Shown here: one piece after another, positions 1-8,470 of the stretch | Layout of the letters: each line of letters opens with the position of its first letter | Numbering within the stretch: the first letter of the stretch is position 1 | DNA from: Peribacter sp043814035 | Lineage (GTDB): Bacteria > Patescibacteriota > Gracilibacteria > Peribacterales > Peribacteraceae | Direction: 5' to 3' | DNA length: 64,000 nucleotides | Assembly: GCA_043814035.1 (NCBI GenBank) | Contig: JBDRKJ010000009.1 | Location: 1 to 64,000 of the forward strand | Made by a program: the position numbers and the translations under genes | Notes under the pieces: model-generated | Told to the model about the DNA's origin: nothing | The model's input: only the letters and a program-made list of their open reading frames with translations | Database searches by the model: none

Positions 1-303
1 GTACTTGAAATGGGTAGCGTTCTCGCATCGCGAAAGCATGGGCAGAATTTCGTATTGCCTCCGAATCAACGCCTCCTTCTTCTTTCTACTCCACCTCTTC
101 ACTTTCTTCTCCCACGAAATCGCTTCGGTAATGTCCTGAAAATCAGCCAGATAGACCAATTTCACCGGCCTCCTGCCGTGCGTGTAACTCGAAGGGTCCA
201 GACCATCGCCATGCTCCGTGAGTCTGCGTTCATCGTCGTTGGTGACTCCTGTGTAGTAGCTCCCGTCACTGCAACGGAGGATATAGACGAAATACTCGTG
301 CAT
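1..303 (-). CDS. GIY-YIG endonuclease-like protein (3' end cut by window edge)
   Basis: The reading frame starts at an ATG at 303 and stays open for 101 codons to the window edge, so the C-terminus is missing. The N-terminus reads MHEYFVYILRCSDGSYYTG, which matches the first strand of the GIY-YIG nuclease fold (YVYIL...G.YYTGVT). It is followed by the usual R/E-H spacing and a KLVYL...AI..EKK..W motif. Small single-domain members (UPF0213/YhbQ-like) are about 80-100 residues and are generally taken to be DNA repair or processing nucleases. The next gene ends 8 bases upstream, so the two may be cotranscribed. Confidence 0.85.
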   Translation of the reverse strand, partial: MHEYFVYILRCSDGSYYTGVTNDDERRLTEHGDGLDPSSYTHGRRPVKLVYLADFQDITEAISWEKKVKRWSRKKKEALIRRQYEILPMLSRCENATHFKY

Positions 304-311
304 ATTTGGAT

Positions 312-734
312 TCACTTCAGCCACGATTGAAATTCTTCGGGGGAAGGCAGGACCGCGAGGAATTTCTTCAGAAGCGGCAGGAGCTTTGTCTTGTCTGCTC
401 TGGAGGGTTCGTTCCCTGCGATTCCCATGGTGTCGGTAATGCTCTCGATCTTTCCGGCAAGCGTGCAGAATTCCATGAATTTTGGATGAAGAGTGTGCTT
501 CTTTGCGATGACCTGAAAGCGGGTGCCTCCAGAATGAAATGGAACGAAGATTGTGGAAAATGAGCCTCTGGGTGACTGCATGAGATCTGCAATCGGTTTC
601 TTCTGTTCCAATGCTTCGGCAACTTCGGCAATGTCTCGTTGGCAGTGTTGCTGCACAAAAAGATTAGTGAACGACGTGAGGAGCTCAGTGTAGAATGCCT
701 GGATTTCGGCGGGGGGAGCAGGTGTCTCGGTCAT
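312..734 (-). CDS. Hypothetical protein, 140 aa
   Basis: I do not recognise a family. The protein is soluble, with no membrane segment or signal peptide. It has an N-terminal helical stretch (AEIQAFYTELLTSFTNLFVQQ) and a middle Gly/Phe-containing region. It ends 8 bases before the GIY-YIG gene and runs in the same direction, so a two-gene unit is likely. The start is the ATG at 734; the in-frame length and the absence of a better alternative support it. Confidence 0.6.
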   Translation of the reverse strand: MTETPAPPAEIQAFYTELLTSFTNLFVQQHCQRDIAEVAEALEQKKPIADLMQSPRGSFSTIFVPFHSGGTRFQVIAKKHTLHPKFMEFCTLAGKIESITDTMGIAGNEPSRADKTKLLPLLKKFLAVLPSPEEFQSWLK

Positions 735-805
735 GGAAGTACCGTATCAGAAATGTGGCAGGGAGGAAGTATCTGCCTCCTCCCTGCGTTGAACGGAAAT
801 GCAGA

Positions 806-997
806 TCAGGATTCGCGGTGCTTCTTGATCAGATTGCCGTCTGCATCGAAGATGAAGTGGTAGCCACCGATCTTGCGATTCGAGACGATCTGACCAGTAT
901 CGCGGTCGTAAGTGAAGAAGCTTTCGTCCACTTCCTCATCTACGACCTTGCGAAGCTCCGACCTGATCTTGTTCATCACTTGCCACGGAACGGCCAT
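806..997 (-). CDS. Small hypothetical protein, 63 aa
   Basis: I chose the internal ATG at 997 rather than the longer frame reaching 1135. A good GGAGGT ribosome-binding site lies about 6 bases before this ATG, whereas the upstream extension is Ser/Pro-rich and unlike a normal N-terminus. The product is charged and ends with a YHFIFDADGNLI segment that resembles a short beta-hairpin. There is no recognisable domain and the function is unknown. Confidence 0.55.
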   Translation of the reverse strand: MAVPWQVMNKIRSELRKVVDEEVDESFFTYDRDTGQIVSNRKIGGYHFIFDADGNLIKKHRES

Positions 998-1253
998 CGG
1001 ACACCTCCATTCAGAAAGGGGAAAGGAACGTATGGAGCGATGTGCTCCAGTATTACCGTAGAATCCCCCATATATTTTTGGTATAGTGTTTGCAGAAGAT
1101 GGCTTTGACTCAATCGGAGTTATTGGCTTCAACAAGCCAAAATCAGACGTTCTACACTACTGCAGAACGACCACGTTTTTTGAGGACTCTCGTGAAAGAG
1201 AATGTCCAAGGCGCTTTACATAGCCGAAAAGTCGGGTAGAGTGCAGGTTTGGA

Positions 1254-3539
1254 ATGACCGATCTCCCCGCCAGTATCGAGGCATATCTAACGGATGCAGG
1301 CTTCTCTGCCACCGAGATCCTGGTGCTCAAGAAACTTCTCGAGGGCGAGGCGCTTACATTGCGTGAACTTGCGGCGAAAACGGGCAAATCGACCGGCGTC
1401 TTAGATCTTGCCGTGAAGAAGCTGTTGCAGCGCCGCATGATCAGTCGCGAGATGGTGAACGACACGCCTAAGGTGCTTCTCAAATCGCTCAATGCGGTTA
1501 TGCAGTGGATGCAGAATGACACGGAACAGCAGCTCAAAGCCATAAAAAGCCGCGCGCAGAATTTTGAATCGTTCATCAATTCCCTCGAACATGAGAGTAA
1601 GCGGCCCGAGATGGAGCACTTCGAAGGGGAAGAGGGCATCAAGAAGGCATACTTGAAGCTCCTTGAGCTCAATGTGAAGGAGTTTCTCCACGAGCGACCT
1701 GTGACCGCAAAGGAAGAGGAAGACCCTCTGCGCGAATTCCGCGTGCAGTACTTTCGTGCACGACACAAGCGCGGCGTCTTCTCGCGGGTGTTGGCTCCCG
1801 AACATTCTCTCGGTCGCAGATTCCAGTCGCGCGATCCCTTCGAGTACCGCGAGACACAACTGGTGCCCGACGCAGTGTTTCCTATCACCTTCGAGAAAAT
1901 CATCGCGGGCGAGACGGTGGCCTGTTTCAACCATGCGGAGCAGCGGGCATGCACGCTCAAGTACCCTGAGCTTGCCAACACGGAGCGCACCATGTTTGAG
2001 CTCTTGTGGCGCCGCGCCAAGGAACCAGAAAGTCAGCCGCAGACGGTAGCGGTGGCTCATTCGCAAACACCAGAACCCTTCATTCCTCTTAGCACGCGAT
2101 CACTCTCAAGCCTCCGTGAGTTCTTCTTGAGCCGCAAGAGCGTGGTGATCTTTCTGATGGGTGCGGTGCTGGCCGCAGGGATCACCTATGGGCTGTGGAG
2201 GCATACGTACGATCTGAATTTAGAGCGGGTAAGAGAACAGGTAATAGCAATTACAGCCACTGCGGCACCAGTATTTGATGCTGCAGATCTGAATCAGCTT
2301 CATGTGTGGCAGGACACAGAGAAGCCAGTATATCGAAAGGTAGTGGAACAGTTGCAGGATATTCGGAGGCGTAATCCGAAGGTGCAATACGCATACATTA
2401 TGCGACCAACGGATGATCCGTATTTTTACCAATTCATCGCTGATGCAGATGCGCTCGACATTCGATCGTTTCCCGACTCGACTGGAGATGGATTACGAAA
2501 TGACATCAACCCACCCGGATATTCGTATTATGATTATGAAGGGCTTGATTCCTCATTTTTTAGAGCATTACGCGAGCCAGATGCGGATTATCAACCATGT
2601 TTTGATTTATGGGGAGTATGGATTTCTGGGCATGCACCCATTCGCGATTTCCAAGGCAATACAGTGGCAATTATAGGTGTTGATATTGATGCCAGTGAAA
2701 TCAAAACACTCTCAGAACAAGCATTTTCACCAGCTCTATTTTTCCTCTGTTTCTTCTTCTTCTTTGTTCTCACTCGTCTCGCGGCCTTCAGCCGGCCGCT
2801 TTTCTTTGAGCTACTCAAGATTTTGCGGTCAAGGAAGGTGCTTTCGGTGCTGGGGTTGTGTGCATTGATGGCGATGGGGGTGACGTATGGGATGTATTGG
2901 TACACATTGAGCCTAATGAAGGAGCAAGTAGGAGAGAAACTGATGGTTATTGTCTCCGCTGCAGCTGAGGAGATTGATGCGAGAGATTTGGAGCCACTCA
3001 GATTTGCACGGGATATGGAGCGGTCGGAGTACCAGAGGGTGTTTAAGAAGCTGAATGAGATACGAGACAGAAACGCGAATAGTTACATCATGTATGCATA
3101 CATTTTCCGACCGACATCTGATCCCACACTTTGGGAATTTGTGGCAGATGCGGATTCAAATTACGACATCCCGCTTCTGTCGGAAGATCATAATGGCGAT
3201 GGAGTGATTAATGAGGCGGATGAGAGTATCTGGCCTGGGGTGATCTATGATGCGACAGGACAGGAATTTTCCACAGCAGGTCTGGATGGGCCTATGATTG
3301 AAAACCTTTCGACAGATCAATGGGGGACATTCCTCACAGGGAATGCCCCCATACGTGATGCCAATGGAAAGGGAGTTGCGATATTAGGACTAGATATGAA
3401 TGTCACAGATTTCTACCAGCAGGTTCGAAACAAATTTGTGCCGTATTGGTGGTTTGGGGGAGTGTTTGCCTGTCTTATCATCAGCTCAATTCTTTCTCAG
3501 ATTGTGTTCTTTCAGAGAAAAACGCCTATCAGCTCATAA
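1254..3539 (+). CDS. Membrane-anchored TrmB-like transcription factor with two tandem extracytoplasmic sensor domains
   Basis: Residues 1-100 form a TrmB/MarR-type winged helix (GFSATEILVLKKLLEGEALTLRELAAKTG-type helix-turn-helix). Residues about 105-260 resemble the effector region of TrmB-like regulators. Four membrane spans follow near 295-315, 490-512, 527-548 and 728-752. They bracket two related outside domains at roughly 320-480 and 555-725. Each outside domain carries YAYI(M/F)RPT.DP, a DAD motif, an acidic loop (DSTGDG; DHNGDGVINEADE), and a WG...APIRD motif. The same domain occurs in the histidine kinases at 3753 and 54510. A one-component membrane-bound regulator sensing an extracellular ligand is the natural reading; the ligand is unknown. 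Base composition drops from GC-rich to AT-rich near 2215, at the first membrane span. Start is the ATG at 1254. Confidence 0.8.
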   Translation: MTDLPASIEAYLTDAGFSATEILVLKKLLEGEALTLRELAAKTGKSTGVLDLAVKKLLQRRMISREMVNDTPKVLLKSLNAVMQWMQNDTEQQLKAIKSRAQNFESFINSLEHESKRPEMEHFEGEEGIKKAYLKLLELNVKEFLHERPVTAKEEEDPLREFRVQYFRARHKRGVFSRVLAPEHSLGRRFQSRDPFEYRETQLVPDAVFPITFEKIIAGETVACFNHAEQRACTLKYPELANTERTMFELLWRRAKEPESQPQTVAVAHSQTPEPFIPLSTRSLSSLREFFLSRKSVVIFLMGAVLAAGITYGLWRHTYDLNLERVREQVIAITATAAPVFDAADLNQLHVWQDTEKPVYRKVVEQLQDIRRRNPKVQYAYIMRPTDDPYFYQFIADADALDIRSFPDSTGDGLRNDINPPGYSYYDYEGLDSSFFRALREPDADYQPCFDLWGVWISGHAPIRDFQGNTVAIIGVDIDASEIKTLSEQAFSPALFFLCFFFFFVLTRLAAFSRPLFFELLKILRSRKVLSVLGLCALMAMGVTYGMYWYTLSLMKEQVGEKLMVIVSAAAEEIDARDLEPLRFARDMERSEYQRVFKKLNEIRDRNANSYIMYAYIFRPTSDPTLWEFVADADSNYDIPLLSEDHNGDGVINEADESIWPGVIYDATGQEFSTAGLDGPMIENLSTDQWGTFLTGNAPIRDANGKGVAILGLDMNVTDFYQQVRNKFVPYWWFGGVFACLIISSILSQIVFFQRKTPISS

Positions 3540-3752
3540 TTCATCCTCTCTTGAGTTTTGTTATCCGAACATTCTTTGCACCGAATTCTTTTGCGAGATT
3601 AGAACTCAGTGGTTTAGTGGAATATATTTGGGCCTTTTTAGATTATGGCTGAGCTATTCAGCGTTTTGCAGTGAGTAATATTTGTTATGAAACAATAAGT
3701 ATTACAATATGTAAACCTATACGGAAGAAAGATTAGATGATAAAATATACAC

Positions 3753-5207
3753 GTGTCAGAAATCAAAAATAAATATAGAAGGATTACAAGCGTGCTCCAT
3801 GAGATGTGGGTGCGCTCCTGTTATTTTGTTGCGCTTATAGGGTGCGCGATTCTGGCCGTAATAATTACTTACACTTTGTATTTACACACCCAGAGCTTAC
3901 TAAGAAGTAGATTGAACGAGAGGCTCATTGCAATTGTTTCCACTGGATCTCGGATTTTTGAGCCTGAAGAGATCAAATTTATAAAGGAGAACGGAATAAA
4001 ATCTGTTGGTACAGAAATTTATAAAAACAATGTACTAAAACTTCAGAAGATCAGATCTGCGAACAAAGACATAATGTATGCATACATCATGGGTCAAACA
4101 GCGGAACCACTTGAACCCATTTTTATAATTGATGCTGATGCAATGAGCATTGTCCCTACAATTGATTTCAATGAAGACGGTGTAGTTGATGATCTTGATG
4201 TTACGGAGCCAGGGGAAATTTATGATGCATCTGAGGCGCCAGCTTTACAAGGCCCAGCATTTGAATCCTACACGGTTGATGAAGAGTTAACGGTTGATGA
4301 ATGGGGCACTTTTCTTTCTGCGTATGGTCCCATTAAGGACGATAACGGTGATACAGTCGGTTCTCTTACCATTGATGTTGAGGTGACAGATTTCATGCGA
4401 ATCGTTGGTACGACATTTATGCCGTTCATGCTTTTTATAGTATTACTGCTGTTGCTTCTTACGTTCTTAACTTTGTACATAGTAAGAATATGGAGATCTA
4501 GAGTGGAAATATTGCGTGAGGTTGATCGCCAGAAAGATGAACTTCTCAGTATCGTGAGCCACCAATTGGCTACACCGGTGACCTCGGTTAAATGGTACCT
4601 TGAGATGCTGCTGGATGGAGATTCCGGGGAACTGACCGAAGAGCAGAAGAAGCAGCTCATGACCATGCAGGGGGTTACAGAGGACCTTGTGGACCTGGTT
4701 GGCATGATCTTGGATGTCTCGCGCATTCAGCTTGGCCGCATGAAGGTGGACCGTGCAGATCTCAATCTGGGTGAGTTCTTCACTGAAGTGCTGGCGGTGA
4801 TCGAGCCTAAGGTGCAAGAGAAGAAACAGAAAATCAACAAATGCATCTCCAAGACATTACCGGTTGCATCACTTGATAAACGCTTAATGCGTATGACGCT
4901 TGAGAATCTGCTTAGCAACGCCGTGAAATACACACCGGAGGGCGGCCAAGTGGAACTGAAGGTGAAAGTAGAGGATAATGTGTTGCACTACGAAGTGCGC
5001 GACACAGGTTGTGGAATTCCCAAAGAAGACCAAGAGAAGATTTTTGGCAAGCTTTTCAGAGCAACCAATGTGCGCAATGTCGATGGCAACGGCCTTGGGC
5101 TCTTCGCTGCCAAGGGAGCTGCCGAAGCACAGGGTGGAAAAGTGTGGTTTAAGAGTGAGGAAAACAAAGGTACGACGTTCTATGTAGAGTTGCCTATTAT
5201 TTCTTGA
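3753..5207 (+). CDS. Sensor histidine kinase with EF-hand-loop sensor domain
   Basis: The start is a GTG at 3753 with no clear ribosome-binding site; a later ATG at codon 18 is possible. Membrane spans at about 22-41 and 220-245 bracket one extracytoplasmic sensor domain (YAYIMGQTAEP, DFNEDGVVDDLDV, DEWGTFLSAYGPIKD) related to those in the upstream regulator. The catalytic part is complete: H box VSHQLATPVTSVKW with His about 270, N box ENLLSNAVKYTP, G1 DTGCGIP, F box and G2 GNGLGLFAAK. It autophosphorylates on His and should pass phosphate to a response regulator, but none is adjacent. The first half is AT-rich and the kinase half is GC-richer. The 3' end overlaps the convergent SET gene by 11 bases. 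Confidence 0.92.
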   Translation: MSEIKNKYRRITSVLHEMWVRSCYFVALIGCAILAVIITYTLYLHTQSLLRSRLNERLIAIVSTGSRIFEPEEIKFIKENGIKSVGTEIYKNNVLKLQKIRSANKDIMYAYIMGQTAEPLEPIFIIDADAMSIVPTIDFNEDGVVDDLDVTEPGEIYDASEAPALQGPAFESYTVDEELTVDEWGTFLSAYGPIKDDNGDTVGSLTIDVEVTDFMRIVGTTFMPFMLFIVLLLLLLTFLTLYIVRIWRSRVEILREVDRQKDELLSIVSHQLATPVTSVKWYLEMLLDGDSGELTEEQKKQLMTMQGVTEDLVDLVGMILDVSRIQLGRMKVDRADLNLGEFFTEVLAVIEPKVQEKKQKINKCISKTLPVASLDKRLMRMTLENLLSNAVKYTPEGGQVELKVKVEDNVLHYEVRDTGCGIPKEDQEKIFGKLFRATNVRNVDGNGLGLFAAKGAAEAQGGKVWFKSEENKGTTFYVELPIIS

Positions 5208-5739
5208 AATAATTACGAGGGATGAAAGAATAAAAATGGTTTTTGTAGCGTTCTTGTACTTCTTTGATCATACAGTCGTCTTTCTTGACGAGTTTTCTAC
5301 ATAAACTAGTGCCACAGTTACAATGAAACAAGATTTCATCTTCTAGCCCGCTGGGGCTCATAAAAGTGGCATAGTCCATTGTAAGCTCTTCGTCCGGTTT
5401 GATGTCTCTTCGGGCGGTAATCGTGAAGTCATCTTGGTACCAACAATTTGGATCACAACTGTGATTAATCAGGAATGCGTCCGATTTTGAATCTTTTGGT
5501 GCTAGATAGAAATCCACGTCACCCTGAAACCCGTATCGCAATATTTCTTCTTTTTCATCGGAAGGCATGGATTGTATATCCGATGTATATATTTTTCTGA
5601 ATTCAGAAGGTTTCCAGACATAGATATCGTCACCTTCAGATAAACACTTATTTAATGATAGCCCATTGCCTTGTATTCGGCTTTTGCAAATGGAGATAGG
5701 AACCGTGAACATAGGAATTAACGGAAAAAACAGCCTCAA
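5197..5739 (-). CDS. SET-domain protein (putative lysine methyltransferase)
   Basis: The protein shows the SET-domain signature in order: a GxGL-like GNGLSL turn, NHSCDPNCWY, ARRDIKPDEELTMDY with the catalytic-type Tyr, and a post-SET CNCG...C cysteine cluster that would bind zinc. SET proteins transfer methyl from SAM to lysine side chains. They are mainly eukaryotic, but small bacterial members exist and their targets are mostly unknown. At 180 residues it is essentially SET plus post-SET with no partner domain. The start may be the second Met (about 5712), since the first nine residues are hydrophobic and not conserved-looking. It converges on the kinase gene with an 11-base overlap. Confidence 0.82.
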   Translation of the reverse strand: MRLFFPLIPMFTVPISICKSRIQGNGLSLNKCLSEGDDIYVWKPSEFRKIYTSDIQSMPSDEKEEILRYGFQGDVDFYLAPKDSKSDAFLINHSCDPNCWYQDDFTITARRDIKPDEELTMDYATFMSPSGLEDEILFHCNCGTSLCRKLVKKDDCMIKEVQERYKNHFYSFIPRNYFKK

Positions 5740-5832
5740 GGAAGAGCAATCCCAGTCACATCAAGCGTACTCTACGGATAAACTACTGGAAAGGTTTTTT
5801 TACATGGGACTTTTTTCTGATTCATAGTTCCA

Positions 5833-6840
5833 TTATGTTTTCGATTCGATCGCAAACGCTTTCTCAATCACTTCCGTCAGATCCACTTCTTCCATTCGCA
5901 GCTCCTCGATAGGGAAACTTTTGAGCATCCACTGGGTGGCGGCAGAGAGATCGGAGCGTGGTACTGCGATGCGGTAGGTGAGGGGATCGATCTGCTCCAA
6001 GTGCCGGTTTTTGACCATCTCGGCGATCTTCTTAGTCTGATCCTCTTTGAGCTGATTCTTATTGAAACGAATGATACCGCTGCGTTCCGGCTCAATGCGA
6101 TTGACCAATGACTCGAAGGCGCCGTCGAAGACCTTTTTACCCTGATTGAGAATGATCACGTTTTCGCACAGGTTGGCAATGTCGTGTATGTAGTGGGACG
6201 TGAGCAATACAGTCATATTCTCCTTTGCCTGATAGGTACCGAGAAACTCCCACAGGTGCACCTGCGAGATCACATCGAGGCCGATGGTTGGCTCGTCCAA
6301 GAAGAGCACCTTGGGCTTGTGCAGGAGCGAGGCGATGAGTTCGCACTTCATCCGTTCACCGAGCGAAAGCTGCCGTACGGGGGTCCCGAGTATGTGCTCT
6401 ACTCTGAGGAGCTTGGTGAGCGTATCCAATGTCTCATTCCATTGATTACGGGGGATTTCGTACAGATCGCGATGGAGAACGAATGTATCGGTTGGTGGCA
6501 AATCCCAGATGAGTTGCGTTTTCTGGCCCATGACGAAGCCGATCTGTTTCTTGAAGGCGCGTTTGCGATCGAAAGGGGTGTAGCCTAGTACTTTGCAAGA
6601 TCCTTCCGTTGGAGTGAGGATGCCCGAGAGCATCTTGAGCGTGGTCGTCTTGCCGGCGCCGTTGGGGCCTAAAAATCCCACGAAGCTCCCCTGCGGAATC
6701 GAGAAGCTCACACCATCCACGGCGTTCACTTCGTTCCACTCGCGCCAGACAACGCTCTTGAGGGTTGGGAGCAACCCCGGTTTCTTTTCGTAGTGCCGGA
6801 ACGTGCGTTTCAGGTCTTTGACGATGATGGCGTCGACCAT
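5833..6840 (-). CDS. ABC-2 type exporter ATPase
   Basis: This is the nucleotide-binding subunit of an ABC exporter. It has Walker A GPNGAGKTT, Q loop FVMGQKTQL, signature LSLGERMK, Walker B VLFLDEPTIGLD and H-loop LLTSHY. Its 335 residues include the C-terminal extension typical of the DrrA/NatA-like group whose members pair with two permeases of the ABC-2 fold (COG4586-type). It is the last gene of a three-gene minus-strand operon with two permeases directly upstream (gaps 18 and 6 bases). The substrate cannot be read from the sequence; relatives export drugs, lipids or polysaccharide. Confidence 0.93.
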   Translation of the reverse strand: MVDAIIVKDLKRTFRHYEKKPGLLPTLKSVVWREWNEVNAVDGVSFSIPQGSFVGFLGPNGAGKTTTLKMLSGILTPTEGSCKVLGYTPFDRKRAFKKQIGFVMGQKTQLIWDLPPTDTFVLHRDLYEIPRNQWNETLDTLTKLLRVEHILGTPVRQLSLGERMKCELIASLLHKPKVLFLDEPTIGLDVISQVHLWEFLGTYQAKENMTVLLTSHYIHDIANLCENVIILNQGKKVFDGAFESLVNRIEPERSGIIRFNKNQLKEDQTKKIAEMVKNRHLEQIDPLTYRIAVPRSDLSAATQWMLKSFPIEELRMEEVDLTEVIEKAFAIESKT

Positions 6841-6858
6841 GAGGGGGGATTAGAAACT

Positions 6859-7617
6859 TTATGAGGAGGCAGAACCGTAGGAGCGGACGAGAATCCTGAG
6901 GAGAACCCAGGCGAGAGCGAAGAGGAGGCAGGCAATAGCAATTAGGATAAGAAGTGACAGTTTCCCTGTGAGCACTTCCAAGGAGAGAGAGTAGTGCAAA
7001 ACTCCGAAAGAAGCAATCCATAACATATTATTATTAGTTCGTCCAATTGGCATCAAACGGGAATTTTCCATGTATTCCCAAAGTCCCTCATTGGGATCCC
7101 ATCGTCCCCATCGAATGGATGGAAGACAGAGGCAGAGCATGAGTCCTATCTCAATGGCGGCGGCTACCAGACCTACTGCGAAGCCAAGGGGCCAATGAGA
7201 GGCTGGAAGAGAGAGAAAGAGAAGAATGGTACCGACGGTAATATGTGGCCAGAACCAGATAAATCCCATATCTTCGAGGAGCATGCGCCATAGGAGGGGG
7301 GCAGGTTGCGTAAGCCAATAATCAAAATTGCCGGACCATACAGTTTTTGCCAGATTCACAACAAGACCTCCGTGAATAATGCTCTGAGCTAGGCCAGTTG
7401 CAAAAAGTGTTATGCCGAAGAAGCTCACAAGTTCCTTCGGAGAATATCCGAAGAACAATCCTCCTGCTGTATCATAAACGACGAAAACGAAACAGACGTG
7501 GATGCCGATAGTGATCCAGATTGTGATAAGCCAGATAAATACATCCGTGCGATATCTGTTCCATCGAAGAAGGTGAAGGCGTATTGCTCGGGAGAGGAGA
7601 GTGAGATAGTACTGCAT
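6859..7617 (-). CDS. ABC-2 type exporter permease
   Basis: A 252-residue integral membrane protein with about six hydrophobic segments, an amphipathic N-terminus (YYLTLLSRAIRLHLLRWNRYR) and the NFDYWLTQPAP motif seen in COG3694-type permeases. It should form a heterodimeric channel with the neighbouring 266-residue permease, driven by the ATPase encoded just downstream. Gaps of 6 and 18 bases to its neighbours indicate one transcript. Confidence 0.88.
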   Translation of the reverse strand: MQYYLTLLSRAIRLHLLRWNRYRTDVFIWLITIWITIGIHVCFVFVVYDTAGGLFFGYSPKELVSFFGITLFATGLAQSIIHGGLVVNLAKTVWSGNFDYWLTQPAPLLWRMLLEDMGFIWFWPHITVGTILLFLSLPASHWPLGFAVGLVAAAIEIGLMLCLCLPSIRWGRWDPNEGLWEYMENSRLMPIGRTNNNMLWIASFGVLHYSLSLEVLTGKLSLLILIAIACLLFALAWVLLRILVRSYGSASS

Positions 7618-7623
7618 AGGAAG

Positions 7624-8424
7624 TCAGCCACCGACGGCATCAAAGTGACGTATACCTTTTTTCCAGAGGATCACCGCGAGAAAGGAGAGCAGGACACACC
7701 ATACTCCTTGTCCAAGAAGTATACTCAGGAGAGAAGCTTTCTGAGGATCTAAGATTGCTTCTACGGGTAGGGAAAGGGAGAAACGAAGAGGGAACATAAG
7801 ACTGAGGGATTGGAGCCACTGCGGTAGAAAAGAGAGTGGAAGTAATCGACCACCAAGAAACTCAAGGGTGAGCATGATAAGTGCGAAGATGCTTTCAGTT
7901 TTGATGATCCAGAACGAGAGCATTCCAATTAGGGCACTTAAGAGGCCGAAAATGACGAGTGAAAGAGGGAGAACTGTCACGGCAGTAAGCAGCGCTTGAG
8001 CTGATAAAATTGAGAAGAGGCCTGGCATGAGCCAGAATCCAAGAAGTAGAGCGGCAATACCGGGGATAAGTAGGAGAATCATTTTGGCGAGAATGAATCC
8101 CAAAGCTGTTTCCATGAACGAAAGAGGACGGATAAGCCATTGGTTCAAGGTGCCCGTGTGCACCATCGTGCTCATTTCATTGTGAAAACGGATGTCGGCA
8201 AAAAGAGAAACAAAAAAGATAAGGAGATAGTACATCGCCATCTCCTGACGTCCCCATCCATTCAATTCCTCGGCGTTCAGATAATCAAATAGTGATGACC
8301 ATGCAAGGAAAGGAATGGCGATAGGTAGAAGTCTTTCTATGAGAAGTCGAATCCAGAACTCCCTATGCAGGAGATTCTGCTGCAGATTCACCGAAATGGT
8401 GGCGGCGAGCACACGGATCACCAA
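7624..8424 (-). CDS. ABC-2 type exporter permease
   Basis: First gene of the exporter operon. The 266-residue protein has about six membrane spans and the MVHTGTLNQWLIRPLSF segment, which corresponds to the G.ld..L.rP.s motif of COG4587-type ABC-2 permeases. It pairs with the permease encoded 6 bases downstream. Two dissimilar permeases plus one ATPase is the standard layout for this exporter class. Confidence 0.88.
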   Translation of the reverse strand: MVIRVLAATISVNLQQNLLHREFWIRLLIERLLPIAIPFLAWSSLFDYLNAEELNGWGRQEMAMYYLLIFFVSLFADIRFHNEMSTMVHTGTLNQWLIRPLSFMETALGFILAKMILLLIPGIAALLLGFWLMPGLFSILSAQALLTAVTVLPLSLVIFGLLSALIGMLSFWIIKTESIFALIMLTLEFLGGRLLPLSFLPQWLQSLSLMFPLRFSLSLPVEAILDPQKASLLSILLGQGVWCVLLSFLAVILWKKGIRHFDAVGG

Positions 8425-8470
8425 CGGATCATACCTCGTTTTGTGGCATGGTGAAGGGCGTTCACGACGT

